From: Marthasterias glacialis
Taxonomy: Eukaryota > Echinodermata > Asteroidea > Forcipulatida > Asteriidae
NCBI GenBank assembly: GCA_911728455.2
Contig: OU452227.1
Location: forward strand, 13,656,110 to 13,720,109
DNA length: 64,000 nucleotides
Direction: 5' to 3'
Shown: positions 44,936 through 57,080 of the stretch, piece by piece
Numbering within the stretch: the stretch's first letter is position 1
How the letters are laid out: each line of letters opens with the position of its first letter
Translations under genes and position numbers: made by a program
The notes under the pieces: generated by a model
Databases searched by the model: none
Told to the model about the DNA's origin: nothing
What the model saw: the letters and a program-made list of their open reading frames with translations, nothing else

Positions 44936-45180
44936 TCGCAGCAATCGTTCGAATTCTGGCAACATCTCTTGGTCACAACATGGCCGGCGACTACGCTTGG
45001 AGTGTGGCTACCGGCCACATCCGATCATCCGAGCCATGCGTCCCTGGCCAATACCCCTGCGCGTAACACCAGTGGTCACACTGGTCCAATGACTCAAGTC
45101 ATCCGGCCGTTGACTTTCAGAAGAGTTTACCGTTCGCTAGATCATCCGCTGAGAAAGACCCTCTCTTTGTAACCCTGTAT
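44936..45180 (+). other. GC-rich island with an open frame, nature unknown
   Basis: About 240 bases visibly above 50% G+C in an AT-rich region. One + frame is open from 44936 to the TAA at 45170-45172, following TCTAATCGCAG, which could serve as an acceptor. It would make a terminal exon with readings such as FEFWQHLL and RRVYRSLDHPLRKTLSL. No ATG-initiated gene, donor or family resemblance is seen. It could be a terminal exon, a regulatory block or a transposon fragment. Confidence 0.25.
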
Positions 45181-47439
45181 AAACCCCGTAAGGCAGATCT
45201 TGCACAATTTTTAACACACACGCAAATTAAGTTTGCCACTTATGATGTGAGTTGTCGCAGCATGCGAGCAAATTAGTTTTCTCTTTACACAAGTAAATGT
45301 CTTAAATTGAAAGATCGATGAATGATGAGGCTGAAGGCAAAGAGTATGAGGCGCGTCATATTATCATTTCTTGTATGTATCACACGAACCTGCTGATAAA
45401 TTCTTCAAATGAGGTTGGCACTTCTGCCAAATGTCTCTGAAAATTGCATCAATATTTTGAAGACCGAGGGAGGAGTGGGACGATAATAGGCCATAGGTCA
45501 GCCAAAGGGCGCAATACTAATCCATTTTGAAAGTACACAAATATTTCAAAACATTAAAAGTAAAACTTTCCAAGTAAATATCTTACACTGATTACATGGT
45601 AAAACCTGTCAATGAAAAAACCCTCAAAAGTTGTGTATTAACTGCTTTATATAATAAGTCTTTTTGCATCTGGTTTGCCACGCTATGGTTTGACCGCCAA
45701 TCTACCTCAAAGGGCGCCCCCTTGCAGTCAAAAATAAGGCTTATTGTTCCAACCATGGCACATAGCTATAGTTACTGCTGCCAGCTAAAAAGATTCACAA
45801 ACAGGACCCTATCCATCTTATATTAACTCTTCCTCAATTACATTGAGCGATTTGTATTTTAACGTGGCAGGAAAAAACCGCTTCCATTAAACTTCCCGCA
45901 CAATTGGTAATCCAAACATACAAATCCTCCCATACAAGTTCAAAGCGACATAATATCCCGAGAAACTTAATACCATGGGTATTAAATGTGACAAGATACA
46001 TATCTGATAACAAACTTGTAATAAATTGGCCTGATATAAGACTCATAGTGTCTTTTATTACACAAGATGATCCATTCATCCACCATTTTCAAATTATTGC
46101 TATAGTGCAAAAACCCTTTTTGAAGTATAAGTACTGGTAAATGATAGTGCTACGGTCGAATAATATTTCATGAAGCATAGTTTGATTTCATTTCGTTAAT
46201 GTATCTGGTTTACCGCGGTTGTGCTCAACTTATACTTCATTTTCTAAGCACAATTTCTGTTATCGTGAACCGTTTGCATTCTTTTCCCTCAGGCAGGTGG
46301 CTCATTCCTGATAATCCCAGCGCTGAACTTAATTGAAAACCATTGAACTGACTGCTCTAAAAATGTCACAATTTGAAATTGTTATAATTGGCTACCGGGA
46401 AAGACATAGAGACGCCTTTCATATTGTAGACATCTCAAACCATTGAGGACACGCTATATAAACAAATATGGTGATAGGCCTTTGAATATCTGAGTAAATG
46501 TGCGACAGATAAAAAATATAGATTAGGTTTACTTCTGGTCACATCTGCTGACATAATCATACGCATCTCCGGAGGAAAAACAAACAAATCGCGCCTCACC
46601 AGCCTGCTTATTGATTCGTATTTGCATATCATTGGGATAATATTGTACTTTCAATAACTACGTATTTACCTCAGGCAGTCCGGGAACGACTTCAATTTTG
46701 AGAGGGGGGGGGGAGAGGGAGGTAAACGTACAAGAAGGGAAGAGTGACAAGTTTTCCCCAGTGAGTTCTGAACAATTTGAATGATCAAATACGATTTACA
46801 GATAGCCGTATTATGAATCAAACAATTTCAGGGAGGCGTACGCCATTCAAACATGTTATTTGGGATCAGCCCTAAAGCATTGTATAACTAAAGAATGCTT
46901 GGTACACTCTAATTGTTTCCCGTGACACACATCATTCATTATAACAGGTATAGGTACAGTGCCCTCCCTTAATGGGAGCAGGCTCGGTTAGCGTTTTCAT
47001 TGGCCATGTGAAGGTTTAACTTAGGTATATAGAACATGTTGAGTAGGACTTTGTTTAGTGTCCACAAAGGTGTGGAACAGCTACAGATATCTTTGCAGGA
47101 GGCTGAGAAAATCTTACCTTGGGGAGGGGATGGCTGTGGATCTTAATTTAAATGCAAAAAGAAAAACAACTGCAAGTTTTATGGGCGAGTCGACATCCCC
47201 ACCTCCTCAACGCCTTGTATGATCTTTTTCGGTAAACATTTCCTCCCTGTATATTTTTTTTCTCCTTAAAAAAAGGCCCATATCCAGCCCCCTTGTGCGT
47301 GCCACTGTCACAAAGTATTATTTATTAAGAGTTAAGTGCCTTGACAACCTCGATCGACCTCGCTCAAAAGCACTCATCTTAGTTCTCTCTCTGGGTAAGT
47401 GGGGTCCATAATTCTTTTAAAACCTGGGTCGAGGTTTAG
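45181..47439. other. Non-coding stretch, no gene seen
   Basis: Single-copy AT-rich sequence. A G-run lies at 46704-46714. Short frames at 45596-45826 and 45834-46140 overlap on both strands and have no family resemblance. Confidence 0.4.
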
Positions 47440-47540
47440 TCGCGAAAGCCACGTACATCATGACATGGAGCGAACCAGCTCGGAGCTCGTAGTCGTATAC
47501 AGAGCACTCCACTCGAGAACGGCTGAAATGGTTAAACAGT
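47440..47540 (+). CDS. Candidate exon, possibly first coding exon
   Basis: The segment ends at a consensus donor, GTAAGTAC (47541). It may start after GAGGTTTAG as an internal exon, or at the ATG at 47465, whose context GACATGG has a purine at -3 and G at +4. The open frame reads MERTSSELVVVY, then RALHSRTAEMVKQ. It is GC-elevated. The same frame runs on past the donor to 47623, which a true exon boundary would not need. No domain recognised and no partner exon found. Confidence 0.25.
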
Positions 47541-48739
47541 GTAAGTACACACGGCACACCAAAAATACCCCTTCTGCAATTATTTCAACTCGAGCGTGCT
47601 TGAAGAGAGACTACGACATTTGAAATGTAGTGATTGAGATGTTTGGATACTTTTTCAAATCATTTCTAGTTTGCATTGGAGGAAATTCCAAATACGAACA
47701 AATCTTGTAGGTGGTTACTCCCGTCACTGGCTTCGACATCAACCGTCTTTACTTATTGCAGATGGAAAAACATCTCACATGGTAACAAAAATAGTCTCTG
47801 ATCTATTTCGGTAACCTCTGCTGTGTCAAAGTAATTTCACGTGACACGTTGCCTCAGTGTTGTTTGGTTTTCACTTACGTATTCTAAAGTATGACATGAG
47901 ATTGGTAAAAAATAAAACCCCGATGCCAATAACAATTGTCTTGAGATATGTTACCATCTATTACTGAAGCCTGAAATAGTGCCATGTGCAAGACCATTGT
48001 CCATCGACACTCACTTAGTTCTTTACGCCGATATGAAGTAAGAACATAAGGATCTTGATCAAAACTCGACGTTTGCTCAGAAATATTCCCACTTTTCATT
48101 TGAAGAAACTTTTAAAGGTTAGTTGTATGGTGTGCACGTAATATTGCTGAAAACTGGGGAAAATGAATGAACTCATTCGTCAATAAACCTATAAAAACCT
48201 AATGTAGACCTATTGGCAAGACATGGTACAACCGTCATGTTGTCAACATCATAAACCTTACTGCCAATGTCTCATCTAGTGTATTGTAAACAATGTCATA
48301 GCTAGATCCACTTGTTGTTGCTCTTTGTCGACGCTGCTGCTGTATACGAATTTTAATTTCATCCACCGTCCTTTCATCTTTGGCTATCCCATCTTTTCTG
48401 TCTCCGTTCCAAGTTCTATCCTGCGGGTATTGCCGTATGCGATGTCATGTTGCTAGGTTTGGACCACCTGATAAACTGTCCACCTGTTATTATGTTCGTA
48501 ATCGTATGTCTGTGAAAATATTATCTGAAAATGCAACTTTAAAGTACAGTAATGAGGTTACGAAGAAATTATACGTCCAAAGTGTTTTAACCTCGGGCGA
48601 AAAACCTAGCTCGGAAGACTTGAGGGGTTTGAGTAAAGCTACACCATACAAAGAACCATCGTATGCCTCTGTGTACGGGCAATAATATTTACGGAAAGAT
48701 TTTGCGAACCATTCTGGATTGTTCAATCGGCTGGGCTGA
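47541..48739. other. Non-coding stretch, no gene seen
   Basis: A 71-codon - frame with an ATG (48099-47884) has protein-like composition but no family resemblance or context. The segment 48380-48685 is open on the + strand and lies directly before the minisatellite. Confidence 0.35.
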
Positions 48740-50140
48740 GCTGAGACCAACTTGACTGAAAACACCTTGACTGAGAACAACGTGACTGTGGCCAACTTAA
48801 CTGAGATCAACTTAACTATGCCAAACTTGACTGAAGCCAACTTGGCTGATGCCAACTTAACTGAGAACAACTTGACTGAGGCCAACTTAGCTGAAAACAA
48901 CTTGGCTGAGAGCAACTTGACTGAGACCAACTTAACTGAGAACAATTTGACTGAGACCAACTCGACTGAGAACAACTTGACTGAGAACAACTTGACTGAG
49001 AACAACTTGACTGAGAACAACTTGACTGAGACCAACTTAACTGAAAACAACTTGACTGAGACCAACTCGACTGAGACCAACTCGACTGAGGCCAACTTGA
49101 CTGAAAACAACTTGACTGAGAACAACTTGACTGAGGCCAACTTGGCTGAAAACAACTTGGTTGAGAGCAACTTGGCTGAGAGCAACTTGGCTGAGACCAA
49201 CTTAACTGAGAACAACTTGACTGGGACCAACTAGACTGAGAACAACTTGACTGAGAACAACTAGACTGAGAACAACTTGACTGAGAACAACTCGACTGTG
49301 AATAACTCGACTGAGAACAACTTGACTGAGAGCAACTTGACTGTTAACAACTTGACTGAGAACAACTTGACTGAGAACAACTTGACTGAGAACAAGATTA
49401 GTGAGACAAACTTGACTGAGGCCAACTTGGCTGAGAACATGTTGAAAGAGAAAACTTGTCTGAAAACAACTTGACTTGGCTGAGAACAGCTTGGCTGAGA
49501 GCAACTTGACTGAGACCAACTTAACTGAGAACAACTTGACTGGGACCAACTAGACTGAGAACAACTCGACTGTGAATAACTCGACTGAGAACAACTTGAC
49601 TGAGAGCAACTTGACTGTTAACAACTTGACTGAGAACAACTTGACTGAGAACAACTTGACTGAGAACAAGATTAGTGAGACAAACTTGACTGAGGCCAAC
49701 TTGGCTGAGAACATGTTGAAAGAGAAAACTTGTCTGAAAACAACTTGACTTGGCTGAGAACAGCTTGGCTGAGAGCAACTTGACTAAGACCAACTTAACT
49801 GAGAACAACTTGACTGGGACCAACTAGACTGAGAACAACTTGACTGAGAACAACTAGACTGAGAACAACTTGACTGAGAACAACTCGACTGTGAATAACT
49901 CGACTGAGAACAACTTGACTGAGAACAACTTGACTGAGAACAACTTGACTGAGAACAACTTGACTGAGAACAACTTGACTGAGAACAACTTGACTGAGAA
50001 CAAGATTAGTGAGACAAACTTGACTGAGGCCAACTTGGCTGAGAACATGTTGAAAGAGAAAACTTGTCTGAAAACAACTTGACTTGGCTGAGAACAGCTT
50101 GACTGAGGCTAAATTAGCTGAGGCCAACTTGACAAAAAAA
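48740..50140. repeat. 15-bp minisatellite with higher-order repeats
   Basis: About 1.4 kb of tandem copies of ACTGAGAACAACTTG and variants (GAGACCAAC, GAGGCCAAC, GAGAGCAAC, ACTCG for ACTTG). From about 49221 the variants form a larger block marked by CTGGGACCAACTAG at 49221, 49540 and 49814 and by CTTGACTTGGCTGAGAAC at about 49471, 49745 and 50079. Block lengths are 319, 274 and about 334, differing by multiples of 15. Because 15 is divisible by three, one + frame (TENNL) and all three - frames stay open within runs, which explains the 160- and 246-codon frames. The tract ends in degenerate GAGGCTAAATTAG-type units. Confidence 0.95.
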
Positions 50141-51540
50141 AAGAGACAAAATTTGTGCCAAGAAACCACCACTGATGTTCACAGCCTGCTGTGTTATGAA
50201 GCTTATTATAATGGTTTTGAATGTAATACTTTTTGATAAGCATACCATCATCAATATTGAAAATAAAAGGGTTTAAAGAAGTGAAATTATAAACGATTTT
50301 CTAATAAACATAAAGTTTACCAGATTAAATCGAGTGTATGCATTGAGGTGTTGGAGAATCCTGAGAGGCCTTGATTTATACTATTTACATATTTACAATC
50401 ATTGTTTGATATTCATCAGACAAGAAAACACAGAAGTGAGCCAAGGCGCCATAATTTAAAAACTGCATAAAGTAAACATTACCATGACTAGGTTGCCATG
50501 GCGATGTACATTTGGCGCGATGTCGACCGCCGATTCAATAACACAGAACGTTCCCCATGGCAGTTCATGTCGTTCCCCAACATGAAAAACAAATCAATTT
50601 CACATGTAGAAAAACACAATAAAACGGCCCGGATTTCCAGAGATTTGCAGTTGAAGAAAAGAGTAATGCATTAAAAAGAAAAGGCTTGGGGTCTTTTGGA
50701 GCGTCGGTAATTACCGGAAGTTGAAGCTGAGCGAGTCATTATCTAAAAAAGCCTGTGGGCATAATGCTAATGGTGTCATTATATTTAATAGGCCACCAGC
50801 CACGTTCAACGACATGCTCGCATTCAAAGTCCTCAAATTTATGTAAAAATGATTAAACTCCCAAACTTGAAAGAAGTTGCAATAGCGGTCTTCTTCTGTG
50901 AGACAACTTTTAATTATTCCACTCTGTTAGCGCTCTAGAAAACTGAATGTTTAGCCTTGATCCGAGGCATCACTATCTGTGATTTGAATATAATTTTTCA
51001 TCAGAGTTCGGTGTGTGTGTAGAGGGCGCACTAGAAGTATTTTGAAACTTTGCCGATGCAGTTGCATCGTAATAGATAAAACAATATCTGGTGTTTATTA
51101 TTATGAGTCCTCGTATCGTGATCAATCTGCTCTGTAAACATTATCATCCCTAGTCAGCAAACATACTTAAACTATTCCTCGAAGTTTCTCATGTCCCTGG
51201 GTAGTATAATAACCAAATACAATACTGACTCAGCCCTCGCAGGTTCCATTTATACACCTGGGTGAAGAGAAGCAAATTATGGTTAAACACGCCAGTTCTT
51301 ACGAAGCTGCACTAAGCTGGATCATAACCACATATCTCTAAAGAAACAATTCAATGTTTGACACGGTCAATAGTTGTCGACACTACAGCTTGCACGCTGA
51401 TGATTGCATGGCTTTTTTAATAAAAGTGCCATATCTTAAGGAAAGGCTGACGATTTAAAAAAAAAAATAGCACAAAACATACTGAGGAATTCTAGCTCGA
51501 AGGTATGGTTGGTATTGGGAAACGAACGAACTATTCAGAA
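50141..51540. other. Single-copy stretch; possible enhancer at about 50450-50830
   Basis: The block 50450-50830 is unmatched elsewhere and carries an RFX-like X-box GTTGCCATGGCGAT (50492-50505), GGTAATTACCGG, and CATAATGCTAATGG with TCATTATATTTAATAGG. No gene seen. The rest is ordinary. Confidence 0.3.
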
Positions 51541-51845
51541 TCTTAAAGGTGAATACAGGATTGGTATTCATCCATTTTTTTTATATAATCATTCCGAAAG
51601 AATTGATTATGAAGTTCATATCAAAACCATTCTTCCATAGAAATTTTTCGAACTTAAATACTGTCAAAGTCGAGAAAATGGAAATTGGAAACCTTGATTT
51701 TAATTTCGGTTGTAACAATCGAAATTAAGGACAATGTGTTTAGATGCTTAAAGGTGTACACGGTTGTTCACTATTTTGTCCTGTCATGACTCGGACGACG
51801 ACGGATTGAGCCCAAATTTTCACAGGTTTGTTTTTTTCATGTATA
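51541..51845 (+). repeat. Dispersed repeat R4, copy 1
   Basis: Pairs with 56815-57080 in the same orientation: TTGGTATTCATCCATTTTTT, then GATTATGAAGTT, CTTCCATAGAAAT, GAGAAAATGGAA, the hairpin TAATTTCGGTTGT/AACAATCGAAATTA, CAATGTGTTTA, and TGACTCGGACGACG followed by GATTGAGCCCAAATTTTCAC. The tail is shared in style with repeat R3. Confidence 0.75.
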
Positions 51846-53209
51846 TAAAAAGAAATCACACGAAGTAAGAACACTGCACTATCAGCTTTACCGATCCTAT
51901 ACCAAGCTTTTTTTTAAATGTTGATACAAAAGCCAATTGTCCCGAGAATCCGTCAATATTGCCATATGCCAAATTAAATGTTTTTTCTATTTTTTCTTGA
52001 AACTCAGTACATGTAATACAATTTTGTATTATTATAATAATAGAAACATGAGCTTGAATTGAAAATATTATCCGACAAATAAGTGTTAAAAAAGCTCAAC
52101 ATGGCACAAGTTCCAATCACTCTTTGTACACCCTTATGATAGGGGATCTTAATGTCGTCTGGGTAGGCAACTTTTTAAGCATATGAAATAATGTAAATCC
52201 ATGCTTCTAATCTGTGAATTTTTAACGAATTTGCCTGTTGATTGTGTCTCACGTTTGTTGGATGGGTTTACTCTCCCAACAGTGCTGTACGGGAGGGATT
52301 TGGAGTGGAAGAACCACCACGTGGGCATCAAAACATACATCTTTTAAACTTCGACCGTATGTTTTAATGGTAAACATAAAAACAAAAATGTATAGCCCGC
52401 TCCAGAATGAAATAGAGAGGACGTTTGCATTTTGCGTCTGTTAAGTTTTCACCCTTTTTGTAAAGATGATCCTCTTTCCGGCTGTGAAAATACACCTGTC
52501 ACGTCACACAGACAAGAGTTGGCATACCAGACAGTATTCGCTTGACACTCATTACACAAGACATATCAGTCAATCCAGGCAGGGTATCCGGCAAAATACC
52601 AGCCATCAGTCGAGAGCTTGCCGGTTAATATGATCGTATTCTTGGCGTAGTTCACTTGATGGTGTTATACAAGATGTAAAAAAGCTCTTAGCACCCGGCT
52701 TGTAGTGTTATTATCGCCTTATTTTTGGGCACTGTTGTCGATGAGCGGATCACAGCTGAATGCTTCTCCCAAACGGCCTACCATCCCCGTAGATGGACAA
52801 GGTGTGGATTTAGAAGAGTGTCTCTATGTCTCTTGTACGGGTATCGGTTACTCTAGGCATCAACCGCGGAATCAATTGCACAAATCTAGACAGGACAGTC
52901 TTTCGCATTTTTCCCTGAAACGAACCGAGTTTAGGATTGAAACTTGATCAGGTTTGGCATCATAGAGGCGATCATCCAACGTGTTCGGTGACTAGTATTC
53001 ATCTTATGAAATAATCGAAGAATCAAAAATCCATCTTGTAATATGTCTGATTCAATAGCATAACCCTGTTTACATTTGTTGTAAGTGTTCAAATGGTCAA
53101 GACTGTTCCATAACGGATGGGTTGCTTAATTCATGGTCCCCATAAGAAAATCTAGAAGAAAGAATTGAAGAAGCAGACTTTTCCAAGAATATTTAAAAGT
53201 TGTGCAAAA
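51846..53209. other. Non-coding stretch, no gene seen
   Basis: Includes an 80-codon + frame at 52705-52947 of moderate G+C without family resemblance. No repeats were paired. Confidence 0.35.
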
Positions 53210-53510
53210 CATTGGTCAGATCGAAAATAGAAATATTCACAGATTTCCACATACCTTACATATTTAAACATCATGGTCTTTGTGGAAAACTTCCCTTGAA
53301 ATAATTGTGTTTGAAAAGCTTTTTTTTCTTTTTTTTTTTTTTTAGATAATTAAAACATTTTGTTATTCCACGAATCCGAAACACGATGTTGTTTGGGAAC
53401 ATTAAAAACATAGTTAAAATGTTTTATACTAATTTTTCTCCTAACTCCGATGACTGATTGAGCTTAAACTTTCACAAGTATGCTATTTCATGTATATGTT
53501 GAGCTCACAG
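53210..53510 (+). repeat. Dispersed repeat R3, copy 2
   Basis: Partner of 38070-38340, with a T-rich run at 53319-53343 in the middle. It ends with CCTAACTCCGATGACTGATT, then GAGCTTAAACTTTCACAAG and TATATGTTGAG. Confidence 0.55.
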
Positions 53511-55789
53511 AAAGTGCGGATACTGGTCTTTAACAGTAGACCAATTGCGCGACCAATAATTACATGTCATCACGTGACCTGTAGTGGGTACTACGTCATC
53601 TCAGCTGTTGGCAAACTACGCGTAAATACTCGCTGTGGCCGACAGAGTTACACCAATAGTCGGTTTTGGGTAGTAATGATAATACAGTAACTAAGCCTTT
53701 TTGTTAAAGTTGTATGTTGTGACATTACTTTTAATCACATTACTGTTTCACAATCTACCAGTATTCTACTAAAAAAATTGGTTTATTTTGGCGTCGGACG
53801 ATGATGTAGCCACCCGCTTGTGATTTTGTTTGTAATGTAAATCTCTGTAAAAAAAAAAAAGTAGAGAACGTTGGAAAAGTGAGCACTTGTATCTAGCCTA
53901 TAGCGGTATTTCAAATAGACAGTTTTGGGAAGCCTTTTATGATTTCAGCTTCAAAATTGTGAAATTCTTGTATTGACAAGTGTGTGGTTGCAGTCGTCTG
54001 GCCCAAACGTTCCGTCGTGCACTAGTAGGCCTACTTCCACATCGTGAACATAACGTTCCTTTGTAGAATTTCCAAGACATGTTGAAACTGTCCTTATAGT
54101 TGCTTTATTCAGCCACTCGAAGGTAAACTCTGGAAGATTTTTACAGATTCTGAGAAAGAAAAGCCTCGATCGAATAAACAAATGCAACAATCAACTTGTA
54201 CCGTACCGCACTTTCCTATGAAGGACGTCGTGTTTGTTTACGTGTTATACCCGCTACAGTTCACGTGACTTGGAGAACGCAATATTGATCTATTGGTTCT
54301 ATGGAATTAAAACAGAGAAGCAACTATTTCAATAACGGATATAATTTGGCGGATCGAATGCATCCATGATGCTATATCTTGAAACAAAAAGTACAGTTTT
54401 TTTTATTACGCCGCGGCACGGTGTGACCAGCACCTTCTCGTGAGGTAGCTGTGCAATGCCTTACCGCTGTGTAAATATATGTCATTTAATTAGCTTATTT
54501 ATTTTATTGGGTGGTCTTCAGGCAAGCTTATTTTCCCCCTTATATACTTCTTATATAATGATCCAAGTTGTGAGAAAGTATTTTTTTAAAACTGGAAGTG
54601 TTTGGATATGGAAATAGTGTTCTAATAATAATAATGTTAAAATTTATGTAAATACAAAGACCGCCCTCCTGCACCGGGAAGTAGTGCAGAATGTCATGCG
54701 TGAGTAATCTATTGTTATAGAAGAATTTTGGGTAGGCATTAAAACTAAAGATTGTATGATCTTGATAGACATGCTCCACAACTCTGGAACAGACCACATG
54801 TTCACTGTACATCAAACATACCTCTGTTCTCTGTGCTTCAAATGAAACATCAACACTGGTAAAGTATCTTGAACGTTTGATATTTTTTTAACATTTCTTT
54901 TATAATTCCCTCATTGCAATCGTAGATCATTTGACCTTGTTTACAAAACGATGGAGCTTGTGCAGTTCAGGGTATTTCATAAAATCTAGAACTGTAAAAT
55001 AATAACTGAACGTGTTTAAAGATACTATGCCCCTTTCTTCATATCAAAGGTTGATGAAAATTGACGATTTCAATAATTCCTTCAAGCACAAAAACGGTGC
55101 AATCTTCATAAAATGTAAGATTTTGTATTTTCTTTCATTGAGTTATTGGCCCCTATTTTTATTGCAATTTATTAAACACTTAAAATAATGACTTTACAAC
55201 AGAAAAAGCAGACTACCAGCCAAAATACCATAAACTGAACAAAAATATTGTGGTGCCGTGTCTTTTGATTTTGTTGTTTGCTTAGCCAAATCTTGTGTGC
55301 TTAAATTCTTAATACAGTTAGGCCTTAGGTCATCAGTTTCTAAATAATGACTGCACATCCACGGCTCTATTCAAATATTTTGACAAAAATAGAGCCTTAT
55401 GACTCGTTTATATCACGAATTTCATAGACCATGTTGTTCTCGGGCAATTTACTCAATTCCACGAATTTTACGAAAGTTAATCGATGCTTGGTTTATTGAT
55501 TCCACTCTGACAGGTGAGAAATTTTCCCAAACGACTCAGGAATATTCCAATGATATTACACTTGAATCATCAGTAGTCTTGATTCTATACTAAATCGCAT
55601 GAATTATGGATTTAGAGCAACTAAGAGCTTGAGTGGTCTCTTAAAGGAGTTCTCTCGTGCCACGTTCCCTGAAAAAAACTCGATAGATCTTAACTTTGAA
55701 CTGCTCTCCCTCTAGCTGCTTGATAGATTAGACTTGTCCCACGTCTATCTTTAAAAGGTCTTTCACGAGCGCGACGATTCGGGGTCAAA
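53511..55789. other. Non-coding stretch, no gene seen
   Basis: Ordinary AT-rich sequence. A 91-codon - frame at 54540-54815 shows no family resemblance. Confidence 0.4.
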
Positions 55790-56060
55790 GTGTGACGGAA
55801 ATAATGGGCTACTGTTGCATGATGACTTATGCAAACGATCACGCGCTCCAATGACCATTTCAATTATTTTTTTTTTAGAGCCACGAGCTATTATTATGCA
55901 AAGTAAAAGTTAGACGCGTCCAGTTAACAGCCAAGGACGGGATTTTGTATTTAATTTACGGGAACCATCTATACCTAATGATTCCCTCCCGGTGTTTCCT
56001 AAAGCTTATGGCCGATTCGTGTATTATCATTCGTATATTACCAAATTCTACGTACATTAA
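55790..56060. promoter_or_regulatory. Single-copy block with POU-type sites, possible enhancer
   Basis: Holds ACTTATGCAAACGATC and TTATTATGCAAAG, both close to the octamer ATGCAAAT, plus CCATTTCAATTATTT and TGTATTTAATTTACGGG. It is unmatched elsewhere and GC-elevated in parts. Function is inference. Confidence 0.2.
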
Positions 56061-56814
56061 AGGTCCCATGAATTATTATTTTTTTATTGGTTAAAAAAAT
56101 AAAGTATGCCTATTATAGTATATCTTTATTTTTTACATGCGTATTAATCGTAGAAATAACGATTTCTAAAATTAGGGGGTTGCCGTGCTCCGCCCACCCT
56201 TCCTCATTAACATAAAATCTGTGAAGTACACAGTGGAACGGCTGACCAGGGTCATGTGTGTGACAATAACATACAATGCATTGTTGACCACTAGGCACCA
56301 GAGCCGTCTTTGAAATGTTTTACCACAGCCTACGTCATGGATCATTGCTCAATCAGATGGCACACATTTTCAGGGCTCAATTAAAGTGTATTAACGCATA
56401 ACAGACACATCAAAATAGTCAATACTATGTTTTTTTTAAATTTCAAACCATATATTAAGCCACAAAAATGTTCCGTGACAAAAAACCTCTTCATGGGCCC
56501 TTAAAGTGAATTAAAAAAATATTCATAATTGTTCGATCGCACGAAGGCGTTTTATTCCTTGATGAATTCCCATGAGTCACTTTTTTGTTTTCATTTTCAT
56601 CGTCCAAATAGTTAATAAACAAAGAAATGCTTCCGTCTGATTCTATTTAGAATCTTAAAGGTACAATACCCGGCACAGGATTTTTGTAATTACATCTTTC
56701 TGGTAATGAAACCAAGGGACCCTCAAAAGTGACTTGCACTGTGACCCGTAGGCCTGAAGATACATGTGTAGTGAAGATGATGAAGAAATGTCAATTTAGA
56801 TGTGGGAGAAAAAA
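56061..56814. other. Non-coding stretch, no gene seen
   Basis: AT-rich with T-runs. The words TCCCATGAATTATTATTTTT and ATGGGCCCTTAAAG bracket about 450 bases (56064-56506), but no convincing inverted ends were found. Confidence 0.35.
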
Positions 56815-57080
56815 ATGCATAATTGGTATTCATGCATTTTTTTTTTATAAGTATCAGTCTGAAAGCTTACTGGTTATGAAGTTTATACCAATACCAATCT
56901 TCCATAGAAATAGTTCTGACTGAAGTACTGTATGGCAAGGTTGAGAAAATGGAAGTTGAAGACCTTGATTCTAATTTCGGTTGTAACAATCGAAATTAAG
57001 GGCAATGTGTTTACATGCTGAAAGGTGTGCACGTTTTTTCACTATTTTCTCCTGACTCGGACGACGGATTGAACCCAAAT
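56815..57080 (+). repeat. Dispersed repeat R4, copy 2
   Basis: Partner of 51541-51845; the hairpin TAATTTCGGTTGT/AACAATCGAAATTA is retained exactly. The tail is cut short after GGATTGAACCCAAAT, where sequence unlike copy 1 begins. Confidence 0.75.

Noticed and set aside
47884-48099. 71-codon - strand frame with ATG
   Set aside because: Protein-like composition but no homology, poor start context and no neighbouring signals.
48490-49230. 246-codon - strand frame, longest in the window
   Set aside because: Two thirds is the minisatellite read as repeated SVKLF pentamers. All three - frames of the 15-base unit are open, so length carries no weight, and the non-repeat end has no family resemblance.
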